Translations under genes and position numbers: made by a program | The notes under the pieces: generated by a model | What the model was told of the DNA's origin: nothing | Database searches by the model: none | The model's input: only the letters and a program-made list of their open reading frames with translations | Shown here: positions 25,275 through 34,318 of the stretch, piece after piece | How positions within the stretch are numbered: the stretch's first letter is position 1 | Layout of the letters: the number at the start of each line of letters is the position of its first letter | Assembly (NCBI GenBank): GCA_021817145.1 | Contig: JAKAVV010000007.1 | Span: 1 to 64,000, forward strand | DNA length: 64,000 nucleotides | Direction: 5' to 3' | DNA from: a bacterium | GTDB taxonomy: Bacteria > Vulcanimicrobiota > JABDET01

Positions 25275-25683
25275 TGGTGGAGGCGGCGGGAATCGAACCC
25301 GCGTCCGAAGAGGTTTAAGAAAAAAGCCCTACAGGTTTAGCTCTGGTTTTTCTTTCAGCAGAAAAACTCCCCAAAAGCAGGATTTCTTCTGCCTAGCCTT
25401 TTAAATTTCCTCGAGACTGCAGAGGCAAACAGTCTGAGACAGTCTGCATTCGTTGCGCCTCTAGATGGCTCTACAGACAGAAGCCAACCGAGACGGCTGC
25501 CTTAAATTAGGCAGCAACTGCCACTGGGCTCAGAAGAGCTTCTGCTCGCGCAAAAACTTCTTCTGCAGAGTGGCTTGCAAGATTGTTAGACGCACTTGCA
25601 TTTTTTCCGCTTTTTTACGAGGCCAGCGGAACCTCGACCTGCTCTTTTTTCTCGAAGCGCTCCCGTCGAAACCGGGCGCCCCC
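25275..25683 (-). ncRNA. ssrA: Transfer-messenger RNA (tmRNA)
   Basis: The 5' end GGGGGCGCCCGGTTTCGACG and 3' end GGTTCGATTCCCGCCGCC plus TCCACCA are the canonical tmRNA termini. The 7-bp acceptor stem pairs with one G-U, and the T arm and an encoded CCA are present. The tag frame ends PVAVAA then TAA. Aligning the -6 to +1 consensus to AAGTGCG puts the resume codon at GCG (about 25581), giving a tag of roughly 28 residues beginning ASNNLAS and ending LLSPVAVAA, longer than most. It rescues stalled ribosomes with SmpB. Its 3' end borders the accessory island, and a frame on the plus strand across it is a shadow. Confidence 0.96.
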
Positions 25684-25720
25684 ATAGTTTTATTATACCC
25701 CTTAAAATTAGAAAATTCAA
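25684..25720 (-). promoter_or_regulatory. Sigma-70-type promoter of ssrA
   Basis: Read on the minus strand: -35 TTGAAT (25715-25720), a 17-base spacer, and a consensus -10 TATAAT (25692-25697) placed eight bases before the first G of tmRNA. It is the clearest housekeeping promoter in the window. Confidence 0.85.
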
Positions 25721-25757
25721 GAGGGATATTTAAAAAATATAATAATCATATCAATAT

Positions 25758-26081
25758 ATGGAATCTACCGTTACTTTTCTGCCCAAAAATAAAAAAACCA
25801 GAATCCCATCAGGAACAACGATTTTAGAGGCATCTTTAGGAATAGGATTGGTTCATCGTCATGTTTGCGGCGGCAATGCGACCTGTGGAACCTGTCGGGT
25901 TATTATTCTGGAAGGAAAAGAGAATCTTTCCCCTATTTCTAAACGAGAATTTCAATTATTAGGAGAAGATCGCATCCAGCAAAATTGCCGTTTAGCTTGT
26001 CAGTGTAAAATCCTGGGAGAGGTTGTCGTTAAAATTCCAAGTTGGCTTCCTGTATCTGTCCAAGATGCACAAAACTCATGA
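25758..26081 (+). CDS. 2Fe-2S ferredoxin
   Basis: 107-residue plant/adrenodoxin-type ferredoxin. The cluster ligands are CGGNATCGTC (three Cys spaced C-x5-C-x2-C) and a fourth Cys in NCRLACQCKILG. The fold is completed by an N-terminal ubiquitin-like beta sheet (TRIPSGTTILEASLGIGL). It transfers single electrons in the cytosol; no partner reductase is adjacent. The gene is divergent from ssrA, and promoters of both must lie within 75 bases. Confidence 0.9.
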   Translation: MESTVTFLPKNKKTRIPSGTTILEASLGIGLVHRHVCGGNATCGTCRVIILEGKENLSPISKREFQLLGEDRIQQNCRLACQCKILGEVVVKIPSWLPVSVQDAQNS

Positions 26082-26174
26082 GGTTTGCCAGTAGAAGGGT
26101 TTTCCCGAAGAAACAAGGAATTAAGGAGAATATAGAGTTTTGAGTCGTATCCTTTCCACTATGAGTCTTTCAGA

Positions 26175-26798
26175 ATGAGCTTTCCAAAATCCACTCAAAC
26201 TTTTCTACCGGCTCCGCCGCGCATATTGTTTGTCTTGTTCGGAGGAGTTAGTTTGTTTTGTTTTCTGGCGGGATTTGTGCTCAGCCATTCTCCTCAACAT
26301 CATAAGACCCAGCAAAAGATCGCTGGAGTACAAGAGAAAATGACAAGCTTGAATTTTCAGGTCAAAGAAAAAGCAGGAGCAAACAAGATCATGCTCGAAT
26401 TAAGAAAAAGGGGATATCACGCAGCGATTCGAGAAACTCAGATACAGCTTAAAGAAGGGAACGGATTTATTGTTGCCAGAAAACTTGCTTCTATAGCAGC
26501 TAAGCCTGTGGCGAAGATTCTTGCGCGGACATATCATATAGAAGTCCAAACAAAACCAGTGTCAGGAGGTAGATTGGAGGTTCAAGTCGGTCCAGTTTAT
26601 CAAACCAAACGTGGAGCTGAAACCATGATAGAAGTTTTGAAGAAGTTCGGATATAACTGGAAAATTTTTGAGCATTATAAAATGAAAACCGAGAATGGTT
26701 ACGAAATTACTGTTTTTGATTTACCCCGTAAAAATGTTACTGCGCTGAAGCAACTGATGAAAAACCAACTTCAAGGAGGAAATCATGGAACCCATTGA
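26175..26798 (+). CDS. Membrane-anchored SPOR-like protein
   Basis: 207 residues: a cytoplasmic N terminus, one transmembrane helix (about 17-37), a coiled segment, and two repeats that look SPOR-related. The last is GRLEVQVGPVYQTKRGAETM with IEVLKKFGYNWKIFEH. SPOR domains bind denuded peptidoglycan at the septum. The domain call is by pattern only. The 3' end overlaps the rho start by 14 bases, so the two genes are co-transcribed. Confidence 0.65.
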   Translation: MSFPKSTQTFLPAPPRILFVLFGGVSLFCFLAGFVLSHSPQHHKTQQKIAGVQEKMTSLNFQVKEKAGANKIMLELRKRGYHAAIRETQIQLKEGNGFIVARKLASIAAKPVAKILARTYHIEVQTKPVSGGRLEVQVGPVYQTKRGAETMIEVLKKFGYNWKIFEHYKMKTENGYEITVFDLPRKNVTALKQLMKNQLQGGNHGTH

Positions 26799-28116
26799 AA
26801 CAACAGTAGCAGCACAACCTTTACAGATCAATATTGGAGTTTTAGAAAAGATGACGAAGAATGACTTGTTTGATTTGGCGAAAGAAATAGGTGTTACTGG
26901 ATATCAAAGCCTGAAAAAACAAGAAGTCGTTTTTAAAATTTTGAAGACAAATGCTGAAAAACAAGGGTTGAGTTTTGCCTCAGGAGTTTTAGAAATTCTA
27001 CCTGAAGGGTATGGATTTTTAAGGAGCTCTTCTTATCTCCCTACTCCTAATGATATTTATGTTTCAACCTCTCAGATCAGAAGATTTGACTTAAGAATGG
27101 GAGATTTTGTCATGGGACAGGTTCGCCCTCCCAAAAACGGAGAGAAATATTACAGCCTTTTAAAAGTGGATGCTGCTAACAACATTAACCCTGAAGAGTT
27201 GAGGAATCGCCCTACTTTTGACAGTTTAACCCCTATTTTCCCGAATCAAAGATATATTCTTGAGACATCGTCAGGAGATGTTTCTGCTCGTATTATTGAT
27301 TTAATATGCCCGATTGGAAAAGGCCAAAGAGCCTTGATTGTTGCCCCTCCTAAAGCGGGAAAAACAATTTTGCTTAAAAAAATAGCGCAGGGAATCACAA
27401 CCAATTACCCGGAAGCAGCTCTGATTGCTTTGTTGATTGACGAAAGACCTGAAGAGGTTACAGATATGCAGCGTTCGATTCAAGGGGAAGTCGTGAGTTC
27501 CACTTTTGATGAGCCTCCAGAAGATCACGCTCGAGTTTCTGAGCTGACACTTGAAAAAGCGAAGCGGCTTGTTGAGCTTGGGAAAGATGTGGTGATCCTG
27601 CTCGACAGTTTAACCCGAATGGCTCGAGCTTACAATCTCCTTGTTCCGCAAAGTGGAAGAACCTTATCTGGAGGACTGGATACCCAGGCAATGTATAAGC
27701 CAAAGCGCTTTTTTGGAGCTGCCAGAAATATAGAAGGAGGAGGCAGTTTAACCATTGTTGCCACTTCTCTTGTAGAAACAGGGAGCAAAATGGATGATGT
27801 GATTTTCGAGGAGTTTAAGGGAACAGGAAATATGGAAATGAATCTCCACAGGAAACTTCAAGAAAGGAGAATTTTCCCTGCGATTGACATTAAACGATCA
27901 GGAACAAGACATGAGGAGCTTTTATACAGCGAAGAAGAATTGAGAAAAATTTGGCTGTTGAGAAGAGCGCTTGATCTAATCCCAGGAGATACCACAGATG
28001 CGACTGAAGTCTTGATTGATAGGCTGACAAAGATAAAAACGAATAAAGACTTTTTAAAGTTTATCTCTCCTGAAATGTTAAGTGGAAGCGGGCGAGAATC
28101 GTCTTACACTTCTTAA
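26785..28116 (+). CDS. rho: Transcription termination factor Rho
   Basis: 443-residue hexameric RNA-dependent ATPase. An N-terminal helical domain ([20 protein letters not shown]) precedes the cold-shock-like RNA-binding domain ([38 protein letters not shown]). The ATPase core has Walker [16 protein letters not shown], the segment [14 protein letters not shown], Walker [17 protein letters not shown] and the Q/R loops near [14 protein letters not shown]. Length and motifs are typical. The ATG at 26785 has AAGGAGG seven bases upstream, inside the preceding gene. Confidence 0.97.
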   Translation: MEPIETTVAAQPLQINIGVLEKMTKNDLFDLAKEIGVTGYQSLKKQEVVFKILKTNAEKQGLSFASGVLEILPEGYGFLRSSSYLPTPNDIYVSTSQIRRFDLRMGDFVMGQVRPPKNGEKYYSLLKVDAANNINPEELRNRPTFDSLTPIFPNQRYILETSSGDVSARIIDLICPIGKGQRALIVAPPKAGKTILLKKIAQGITTNYPEAALIALLIDERPEEVTDMQRSIQGEVVSSTFDEPPEDHARVSELTLEKAKRLVELGKDVVILLDSLTRMARAYNLLVPQSGRTLSGGLDTQAMYKPKRFFGAARNIEGGGSLTIVATSLVETGSKMDDVIFEEFKGTGNMEMNLHRKLQERRIFPAIDIKRSGTRHEELLYSEEELRKIWLLRRALDLIPGDTTDATEVLIDRLTKIKTNKDFLKFISPEMLSGSGRESSYTS

Positions 28117-28160
28117 GATATTCATAGGTTCTCAATGCTCTTTTTTAGGAAAGTTTCTGC

Positions 28161-29183
28161 ATGAAAACAAAGATTTTGAATCTTGCCGTTGTCGGAGCAA
28201 CAGGGCTTGTTGGTCATGAGATGCTTCAGGTTCTTTCAGAAAGGAAGTTCCCAGTTAATCGGATTCTTCCCCTTGCAACAGTTCGTTCAAAAGGGGGATA
28301 CGTTTTTTTTCAAGGCGCCCCTTTAATGGTTCAGGAAACTGAATTATCGGCTTTTAGAGGGATTGATATTGCTCTTTTTGCTGGTGGGGATAAATCGAGT
28401 CAGATGCTGGCAAAGGATTTAGCAAAACAGGGTGTTATTGTTATTGATAATTCAAGCACCTATCGAATGGATCCAGAAGTTCCTTTGGTCATCCCTGAAG
28501 TGAATCCTTATGATTTAAAAGATCATAAGGGGATTATCGCAAATCCAAACTGTTCTACCATCCAAATGGTCCTTGCCATGAAGCCGATTTATGACAAGGT
28601 GAGTATTGATCAGGTTGTTGTCAGCACTTATCAATCTGTTTCTGGAACAGGTAAAGAAGCGGTTGAAGGATTAAAAGAAGAAACGCAGCAAATTTTATTG
28701 AATCAATCGGTTGAACCTAAAATCTATCCTCATCGCATTGCTTTTAATTGTCTGCCTCAGGCATGGAATCTTGATCCTGCCACTCTTTATACAGAAGAAG
28801 AATTGAAGATGGTCAAAGAAACAAAAAAGATCTTACATGACCATCAGTTGAAAGTCAGTGTGACAACTGTTCGGGTTCCTGTTTTTCGAGGGCATGGAGA
28901 ATCCGTTTATCTTTTAACAAAAGGTAAAATTACCAGGGGACAAGCTTTAGAAGAATGGGGGAAATTTCCGGGAATTAAATTGATAGAAGAACCGGAAAAT
29001 AGAAAATATCCAACACAGGTTGATGCTGAAGGGAATGATTGGGTTTATGTGGGGCATGTGAGAGAAGATTTAGATCACTCTAATGGTTTGTTTTTCTGGG
29101 TTGTTTCTGACAATTTGAGAAAAGGAGCCGCTACAAATGCGGTTCAAATCGCCGAAAAGATGATTGAGATGAATTTGTTGTGA
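28161..29183 (+). CDS. asd: Aspartate-semialdehyde dehydrogenase
   Basis: 340 residues. It reduces aspartyl phosphate to aspartate semialdehyde with NADPH in the lysine, threonine and methionine pathway. Motifs: VVGATGLVGHEMLQVL (nucleotide-binding loop), GVIVIDNSSTYRMDPEVPLV, the nucleophile Cys in IANPNCSTIQMVLAM, STYQSVSGTGKEAVEGLKEE, and VRVPVFRGHGESVYL. Its stop overlaps the aspartokinase GTG start by four bases. Confidence 0.96.
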   Translation: MKTKILNLAVVGATGLVGHEMLQVLSERKFPVNRILPLATVRSKGGYVFFQGAPLMVQETELSAFRGIDIALFAGGDKSSQMLAKDLAKQGVIVIDNSSTYRMDPEVPLVIPEVNPYDLKDHKGIIANPNCSTIQMVLAMKPIYDKVSIDQVVVSTYQSVSGTGKEAVEGLKEETQQILLNQSVEPKIYPHRIAFNCLPQAWNLDPATLYTEEELKMVKETKKILHDHQLKVSVTTVRVPVFRGHGESVYLLTKGKITRGQALEEWGKFPGIKLIEEPENRKYPTQVDAEGNDWVYVGHVREDLDHSNGLFFWVVSDNLRKGAATNAVQIAEKMIEMNLL

Positions 29184-30364
29184 AGGTTTTAATTCAAAAG
29201 TTCGGCGGAACTTCTTTAGAGTCTTTAGAAGCGAGAAAAAAAGCGGTTGACAGGATCGAAAATGCCAGAGCTTCTGGATTTCAAATTGCCGCTGTATTTT
29301 CGGCGATGGGGAGATCCCCTTCCCCTTATGCAACCGATACTCTCTTAAATCTGCTTCATCCTGACTCCCCCTCTTTTTTAAAAGATTTGTTATCTTCCTG
29401 CGGGGAAGTGATCTCCTGCGCAGTGATGGGGGATCTTCTGGAGCAGAGAGGGATTTCTTGCGAGATTTTTCCTTTTGATAGGGTAGGGATTTTGACGGAT
29501 AATCAGCACGAAAATGCTGAGATTTTAGAAGTGAATACCGCTCCCATTACAGCTGCTTTAGAGAAAAGTAAAGTGGCTGTTATCCCTGGGTTTCAGGGGA
29601 TCGGAACCAATGGGAAAATGACAACTTTAGGAAGAGGGGGCAGCGATATTACAGCATGCGCCCTTGGGGCGGCTTTAAACGCTGAACGGGTCGAGATTTA
29701 TAAAGATGTTCAGGGGGTTTTTTCGGCTGATCCCAAAGTGGTTCCAAAGGCTCAAATTTTACCTGAAATCAGTTATCAAGAAGTCGGGGAGATGGCTTAT
29801 CAAGGAGCAAAGGTTCTACATCCAAAAGCTGTTAGTTTTGCCATGGAAGGTAAGATTCCGATTCGAGTTTTATCTCATTTTGAGGATCATCCTGGAACAG
29901 AAATCAAGGCAGAATCCAATAAATTAACCCACTCGATTATTGGAATCGCTCATATTCCAGGGATGAGCTATGTCCAGGTGAAAATGAGAGAGGATTTAGA
30001 AAAAGTTCGATACAACCTTTTCCAAAGTTTTGCCGAGAATGGGATTAGTCTTGATTTAATTACTGTGGATCAAGAGGGGGTGTATTTTATTGTTGAAGAA
30101 AGTAAAACGATATTGGCGAAAAAACTGCTTTCTGACAATCATTGGAATTTTACAATAGAGGATGGTTTTGCTAAAGTATCTGTGGTAGGGGCGGGAATGA
30201 GGGGGAAACCCGGTGTGATGTTTCGGGTTGTGGATGCTCTTTATCGAGCAGGGATTAAACTTTATCATTCGACTGACTCTCATATTACGATTGCCTGCCT
30301 TGTCAAAGAATATGACATGGAGAAAGCTGTCCGCGCTCTCCATGAAAAGTTTCTTCAAAATTGA
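29180..30364 (+). CDS. lysC: Aspartate kinase
   Basis: 394-residue aspartokinase, the committed step of the aspartate pathway. The kinase domain begins KVLIQKFGGTSLESLEARKK and includes TTLGRGGSDITACALGAALN and VEIYKDVQGVFSADPKVVPK. Two ACT domains fill the C-terminal 130 residues (GISLDLITVDQEGVYFIVEE; VVGAGMRGKPGVMFRVVDAL), so feedback inhibition is expected. The start is GTG overlapping the asd stop (GTGA). The two genes form an operon followed by an intrinsic terminator. Confidence 0.96.
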   Translation: MKVLIQKFGGTSLESLEARKKAVDRIENARASGFQIAAVFSAMGRSPSPYATDTLLNLLHPDSPSFLKDLLSSCGEVISCAVMGDLLEQRGISCEIFPFDRVGILTDNQHENAEILEVNTAPITAALEKSKVAVIPGFQGIGTNGKMTTLGRGGSDITACALGAALNAERVEIYKDVQGVFSADPKVVPKAQILPEISYQEVGEMAYQGAKVLHPKAVSFAMEGKIPIRVLSHFEDHPGTEIKAESNKLTHSIIGIAHIPGMSYVQVKMREDLEKVRYNLFQSFAENGISLDLITVDQEGVYFIVEESKTILAKKLLSDNHWNFTIEDGFAKVSVVGAGMRGKPGVMFRVVDALYRAGIKLYHSTDSHITIACLVKEYDMEKAVRALHEKFLQN

Positions 30365-30378
30365 AAAAATCTATTTTT

Positions 30379-31167
30379 TTACTCTCCTGAAAAAACAGGA
30401 GCTCTTTTTTCGAGGAAGGCATGGATCCCTTCTCTTGCGTCTTTTGTCTGAAAAGATTCGATTTGATTCTGAATTTCACTTTCCAATGTTTCCTCCAGTC
30501 CCCAGTGACAGGATTCCCAAACAAGGGTTTTTGCTAAAGCCAGGGCTTGTGGAGGTCTTGCTGCAAGGGCTGCGCACAATTTATCAACGGCAGGATAAAA
30601 TTCAGTCTCAGAATAGACGTGGTTGACTAGTCCAATTCGATAAGCTTCTTGAGCATCAATGGGTTCCCCCGTAAAGATCAACTCTAATGCTCGAGAAGGA
30701 CCTGCCAGTCTTGGCAGAAACCAACTCCCTCCCCAATCAGGATGCAGTCCGATTTTAGAAAAGCTCGCTCCAAATACTGCTTTTTCACTGGCTATTCTGA
30801 TGTCACAGGATAATGCCAAATTGAGCCCTGCACCTGCTGCAGGGCCATTGACAGCTGCAAGGACAGGCTTTGGCATTTTTCGAATAAGAGTAACAAGGCT
30901 TTTCCCAAGAAAAAGCATCTCTTTTAATCCTTCCAAATTTTGAGAGTCCACGAGTTCACGTAAATGGTGGATATCCCCTCCTGCGCAGAAAGCTCTTCCT
31001 GCCCCTGTGATGACAACAACCCTTATTTTGCTATCTTCTGACAGTGCTTGAAGAGAAGAGATGATTTCTTCTCTCATCCCTCCAATAACAGCATTTAACT
31101 TTTCTGGGCGATTTAAAATAAGCTTTCCAACAGCTCCTATTTTCTCAACTAAAACATAAGATTCCAT
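30379..31167 (-). CDS. Enoyl-CoA hydratase/isomerase family protein (PaaG-like)
   Basis: 262-residue crotonase-fold enzyme. The oxyanion-hole motifs are GAGRAFCAGGDIHHL and AAVNGPAAGAGLNLALSCDI. At the active site the sequence KAVFGASFSKIGLHPDWGGS lacks the Glu that follows FGQP in classical hydratases and instead has the Asp of the PDxGG pattern seen in PaaG-type isomerases. It is therefore more likely an isomerase or a ring-CoA enzyme than a classical crotonase; the substrate is unknown. It lies just downstream of the phospholipase-D-family gene on the same strand, with 7 bases between. Confidence 0.88.
   Translation of the reverse strand: MESYVLVEKIGAVGKLILNRPEKLNAVIGGMREEIISSLQALSEDSKIRVVVITGAGRAFCAGGDIHHLRELVDSQNLEGLKEMLFLGKSLVTLIRKMPKPVLAAVNGPAAGAGLNLALSCDIRIASEKAVFGASFSKIGLHPDWGGSWFLPRLAGPSRALELIFTGEPIDAQEAYRIGLVNHVYSETEFYPAVDKLCAALAARPPQALALAKTLVWESCHWGLEETLESEIQNQIESFQTKDAREGIHAFLEKRAPVFSGE
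30384..30410 (+). terminator. Intrinsic terminator after lysC
   Basis: CTCCTG (30384-30389) pairs with CAGGAG (30396-30401) around AAAAAA and is followed by ctcTTTTTT. It ends the asd-lysC transcript on the plus strand and overlaps the last codons of the convergent enoyl-CoA hydratase gene. On the minus strand it lacks a T-run. Confidence 0.75.
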
Positions 31168-31174
31168 TTTGCCA

Positions 31175-33247
31175 TCAATCCTTAAATATCCAGTATGACT
31201 GCATTTTTCTCCAAATAGGAGTTTTCTCCCTTATTTGTTTTACTGTTTGACTGCCGACAACTTTAAATACAGCAATTCCTGGATGTTCCCCCTGTTTTAT
31301 TTGTTTAGCAATTTCCTTTTTGTTAAAAGGTTCCTGTTGAAAAGCATCCATCCAGTTTCCTGTTTGTTTTTCCAGTTCTGCGAGGTCTCTTAAAAATTTT
31401 CGAGTGATTCCAAAATTGAACCTCTGCAGCTCTTCAGAGTCGTTCCCACTCTGGTTATTTAAGAATCTTTTTTCAGCCATGGCTTTTATATCAGGGGCTA
31501 GACTTTCTTCTTCATAAAGAGTTTTAAAATCTTCCTCTAGTTTTTTCTTTTTATCCTGATTATTGAAATCGAACAGCAGCGCTCCTGAAATTTCCCAGTT
31601 TTTCCTCAATCCTTTATCTGAGAAATTTGTGCTTCCTGTAATGACCAGTTTGTCGCTTAAAAGAGTTTTAGAATGGAGCTTGCGATCGTGATCATTCGTG
31701 CTTCTTTCAAGAGCCGCCCATTTAACCGCTATTCCTGATTCTTGAAGGAAAAGAAAAGTCGGTTCATTGGGATTAAAAGGATGTTCCCCTGTTTCATTGT
31801 AAAGACCTGGATCCAAGATAATCTCAATAGAGAAATCTTTCCCCTGTTTTTCTTTCTCTTCTTTTTTTGCGATTAAAGCATTCACAATCCCTTTTGTCAA
31901 AACAAAAGCAGGGATTTTTATGAATTGTTCCGCTGATTCAATTCCAAAGAGAACAAGAGCCTGCCTCTCAATCGGTTTTGAAGCAAGGATAACCCTTTCT
32001 TTTCCTGAGGATTCTGGCGCTTTCTCAATGTCCAGCATTTTGTTCTGGTTCTGCGCGGCTCCTAAAAATTGCCCCATTTCTCTCAGTTGTTCTGCCAGCA
32101 GTTCTTTCCCTTTGGGTGTTAAAAGCGCAGGAGAAGACTCAGGAGAGGAATGAAGCCACTCTTCTGGAGAAAGTTGAAGGATGTTTTGAATTTCCATTCT
32201 TTTTTTTGAAGCTTCTTGAAGCGCTTCCTGCGCCTGTTCCTTCCATGTTTTCGCTGAAGAAATCGGGATTTTCAATAAGATCTGCAGAAATCTAAGGGAC
32301 CCTTCTCGATCTAACGTAATGGCTGGTTCCTTTAAGAGTGTTTCGATCTGGTCTCCATATATTTCGGTTTCTGTTTTGTTTTGGGAAAGGCTCATGTCTT
32401 CTCGGAAAATTTGAATTAGACGATTCGCTCCTTCCCCCTGGACTGCCAAACCGCAGTCCACATCTTCGCCAGAACCGCAGCCCGCATTCATTCCTGTTAA
32501 GATCACTGTGTCGCCAACTCGAAAGATTTTGCGGTGCATGATGGCATCTTTGTTTAAAAGCTCTCGATTGGGGAAAAAAGCAATGGAAAGATCTTTGTTT
32601 CTCATTCCTTCTCTTAACCCTGAAACAGTTCGCAGTCTGGCGGTAAAAGAAGAGGCATCCAGAGATTTTTCCTGAGGTTCGAGTTTGCCTGGATCCATCA
32701 GAACGCGGACTTTAGCTCCTAGAGAAAGAGCATGTCTGACTTTTTGAAGCATTTCTGGGTTCGAAAATTCGTAATATTCCAGATCGATTTCCACAGGCTT
32801 TGCATATAATTCGAGCTGGGCAATCGCGCCATTTAAAAGGGTCATTTTTTTCTTCCAGATCTCTCCGCGAACCAGGGGTTCTGTTTTATTCTTATCAGTG
32901 ATCAGCGCGCTGCCGCCATTTTGTAAGTCATTTAAAGCTCCTAGAACAGAAGCCATGTCTGCAATTGAAATACTGCTTGACAAAAAATAGGCTCGGGCTG
33001 AATCAGATAATTCTCCTGAGTAAGCTTTTTGGAGAGACTGCATTCGCTTGGACTGAAGGGCTTCATCTGGTTTAACAATCGCTTTTCGCAGAGGGAAAAC
33101 AGAAGTTTCTAGAGGTTTTGTTCTTTCAAATCGATCTAATCCAGGCTCTGGATTTGCAGCCTCCCTGGAAGATTTTTTTGAAGTTCCAGTATTCTCCGTG
33201 AATGGGAGGCTTATATAATCTGATGAAGAGGCGAGTTTTTGTGTCAT
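31175..33247 (-). CDS. Phospholipase D family protein (690 aa)
   Basis: Large protein with two PLD active-site motifs: a first, slightly irregular HRKIFRVGD near residue 240, and a canonical HSKTLLSD (HxKx4D) near 525, each followed by the usual Gly/Ser-Asn stretch (TGMNAGCGSG; TGSTNFSDKG). The N-terminal 90 residues are Ser/Pro-rich and probably disordered, with no signal peptide. A helical insertion lies between the two PLD halves. The substrate may be phospholipid or nucleic acid; the sequence does not decide. The stretch 33248-33452 upstream contains only the promoter of the divergent gene. Confidence 0.85.
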   Translation of the reverse strand: MTQKLASSSDYISLPFTENTGTSKKSSREAANPEPGLDRFERTKPLETSVFPLRKAIVKPDEALQSKRMQSLQKAYSGELSDSARAYFLSSSISIADMASVLGALNDLQNGGSALITDKNKTEPLVRGEIWKKKMTLLNGAIAQLELYAKPVEIDLEYYEFSNPEMLQKVRHALSLGAKVRVLMDPGKLEPQEKSLDASSFTARLRTVSGLREGMRNKDLSIAFFPNRELLNKDAIMHRKIFRVGDTVILTGMNAGCGSGEDVDCGLAVQGEGANRLIQIFREDMSLSQNKTETEIYGDQIETLLKEPAITLDREGSLRFLQILLKIPISSAKTWKEQAQEALQEASKKRMEIQNILQLSPEEWLHSSPESSPALLTPKGKELLAEQLREMGQFLGAAQNQNKMLDIEKAPESSGKERVILASKPIERQALVLFGIESAEQFIKIPAFVLTKGIVNALIAKKEEKEKQGKDFSIEIILDPGLYNETGEHPFNPNEPTFLFLQESGIAVKWAALERSTNDHDRKLHSKTLLSDKLVITGSTNFSDKGLRKNWEISGALLFDFNNQDKKKKLEEDFKTLYEEESLAPDIKAMAEKRFLNNQSGNDSEELQRFNFGITRKFLRDLAELEKQTGNWMDAFQQEPFNKKEIAKQIKQGEHPGIAVFKVVGSQTVKQIREKTPIWRKMQSYWIFKD

Positions 33248-33402
33248 GAGTTTAATAATTTTTTATCAATCATTTAACGATAATTTAATGCTATCAAAAT
33301 TTTCCTCTCTTGATAAGCCGCGCAGTGTAAACGAGATGTGAATTTTTAGATTGCTTCGAGAGACAGACTCTGAGAGTTCACAAATTTTTTACAGTAGCCC
33401 AC

Positions 33403-33431
33403 TTGCTTTGTTCAGGTTCAAGTTTTATGAT
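33403..33431 (+). promoter_or_regulatory. Putative sigma-70-type promoter upstream of 33453
   Basis: TTGCTT (33403-33408) and TATGAT (33426-33431) are separated by 17 bases and lie 22 bases before the start of the following gene, which has an AAAGGAGG ribosome binding site. This would give a very short leader. Confidence 0.5.
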
Positions 33432-33452
33432 AAGTAAAGGAGGAAACACAAA

Positions 33453-34289
33453 ATGATGACTGGAGATATTAAAACAATGAGCGCAGCAGTTCAACCTGCT
33501 AGAAAAATGGAAGGGGGTCAATCAGCCTGTTCAGAGGTTGAAAATACGGATCCTTATAACCTTAAAGATTTAGCGGCAAGCGTAAAATCGGGAGAAAAAG
33601 CGATTATCAAGCTTCCGAATGGGAAAACAATTGAAGTCGAAAAGACTGTTTATAATGCTTATCCTATGGTAAAAAGCAATGTGATTGATGCTTTCGCAAC
33701 TATTGGTTCTGGGGCGACTTCTTTAGTCAATGTATCCTTAGGAACAGATCCCGTTGCAGCTTCTGGAGCTTCTTTGTACGGCGCTTTTACCTTTTTTTCC
33801 AATCTTCAATGGTTAAGTGTCCCCTTTAAACTGGCTTATGCCCCTTTTGAAGCGATTGCTGCTCCGATATTAGATGGAATTAAATTTATGAATACGGTGA
33901 AATTAGCAAGGCTTTCCCCTGAAAATCCTGAAAATAAAAGTTGGAAGAATGCGCTGACCGTAAAAAATTTGTCAAGTATTTTGGTGGATGGAGGACACTG
34001 GGGATTAGATGTAGCCACTTCAGTCGCATTAGTAGGAGCTGCTGTCGGTTTTCCGCCTCTTGCTGCAGTTGCCCCTGCTCTTCTAAGTTATTCTATTTGG
34101 GGTCATGTCGCTTCTCTCGGCTTCCATGCAGCAAAAGCGGGAATTAACCTTTCTGACCCGGTAAATGGCGCTACTTTTTCTGAAAGACTTAACAAGTATA
34201 TGAATATGCAGTCTGCTACTTCGCTTGCAGAGCGCGTTTTTCAAGGTAAAGAGCCACTTGCAGTAAATCGATCCCAGGAAAAAAAGTAA
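33453..34289 (+). CDS. Uncharacterised protein with hydrophobic segments (278 aa)
   Basis: Not recognised. The N-terminal 60 residues are polar. Ala/Gly-rich hydrophobic stretches lie near residues 75-130 and 188-230 (SVALVGAAVGFPPLAAVAPA), which could be membrane helices or a buried core. It has no catalytic motif. The start ATG 33453 follows AAAGGAGGAAACACAAA. It precedes the receiver/histidine kinase gene by about 30 bases and may share its promoter. Confidence 0.65.
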   Translation: MMTGDIKTMSAAVQPARKMEGGQSACSEVENTDPYNLKDLAASVKSGEKAIIKLPNGKTIEVEKTVYNAYPMVKSNVIDAFATIGSGATSLVNVSLGTDPVAASGASLYGAFTFFSNLQWLSVPFKLAYAPFEAIAAPILDGIKFMNTVKLARLSPENPENKSWKNALTVKNLSSILVDGGHWGLDVATSVALVGAAVGFPPLAAVAPALLSYSIWGHVASLGFHAAKAGINLSDPVNGATFSERLNKYMNMQSATSLAERVFQGKEPLAVNRSQEKK

Positions 34290-34318
34290 TTTAAGGGATC
34301 CATGCGAATTTTTAAAGC

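Noticed and set aside
25465-25827. 120-codon plus-strand frame between DUF1828 and the ferredoxin
   Set aside because: It runs antisense through tmRNA and its promoter; the RNA gene explains the sequence fully.
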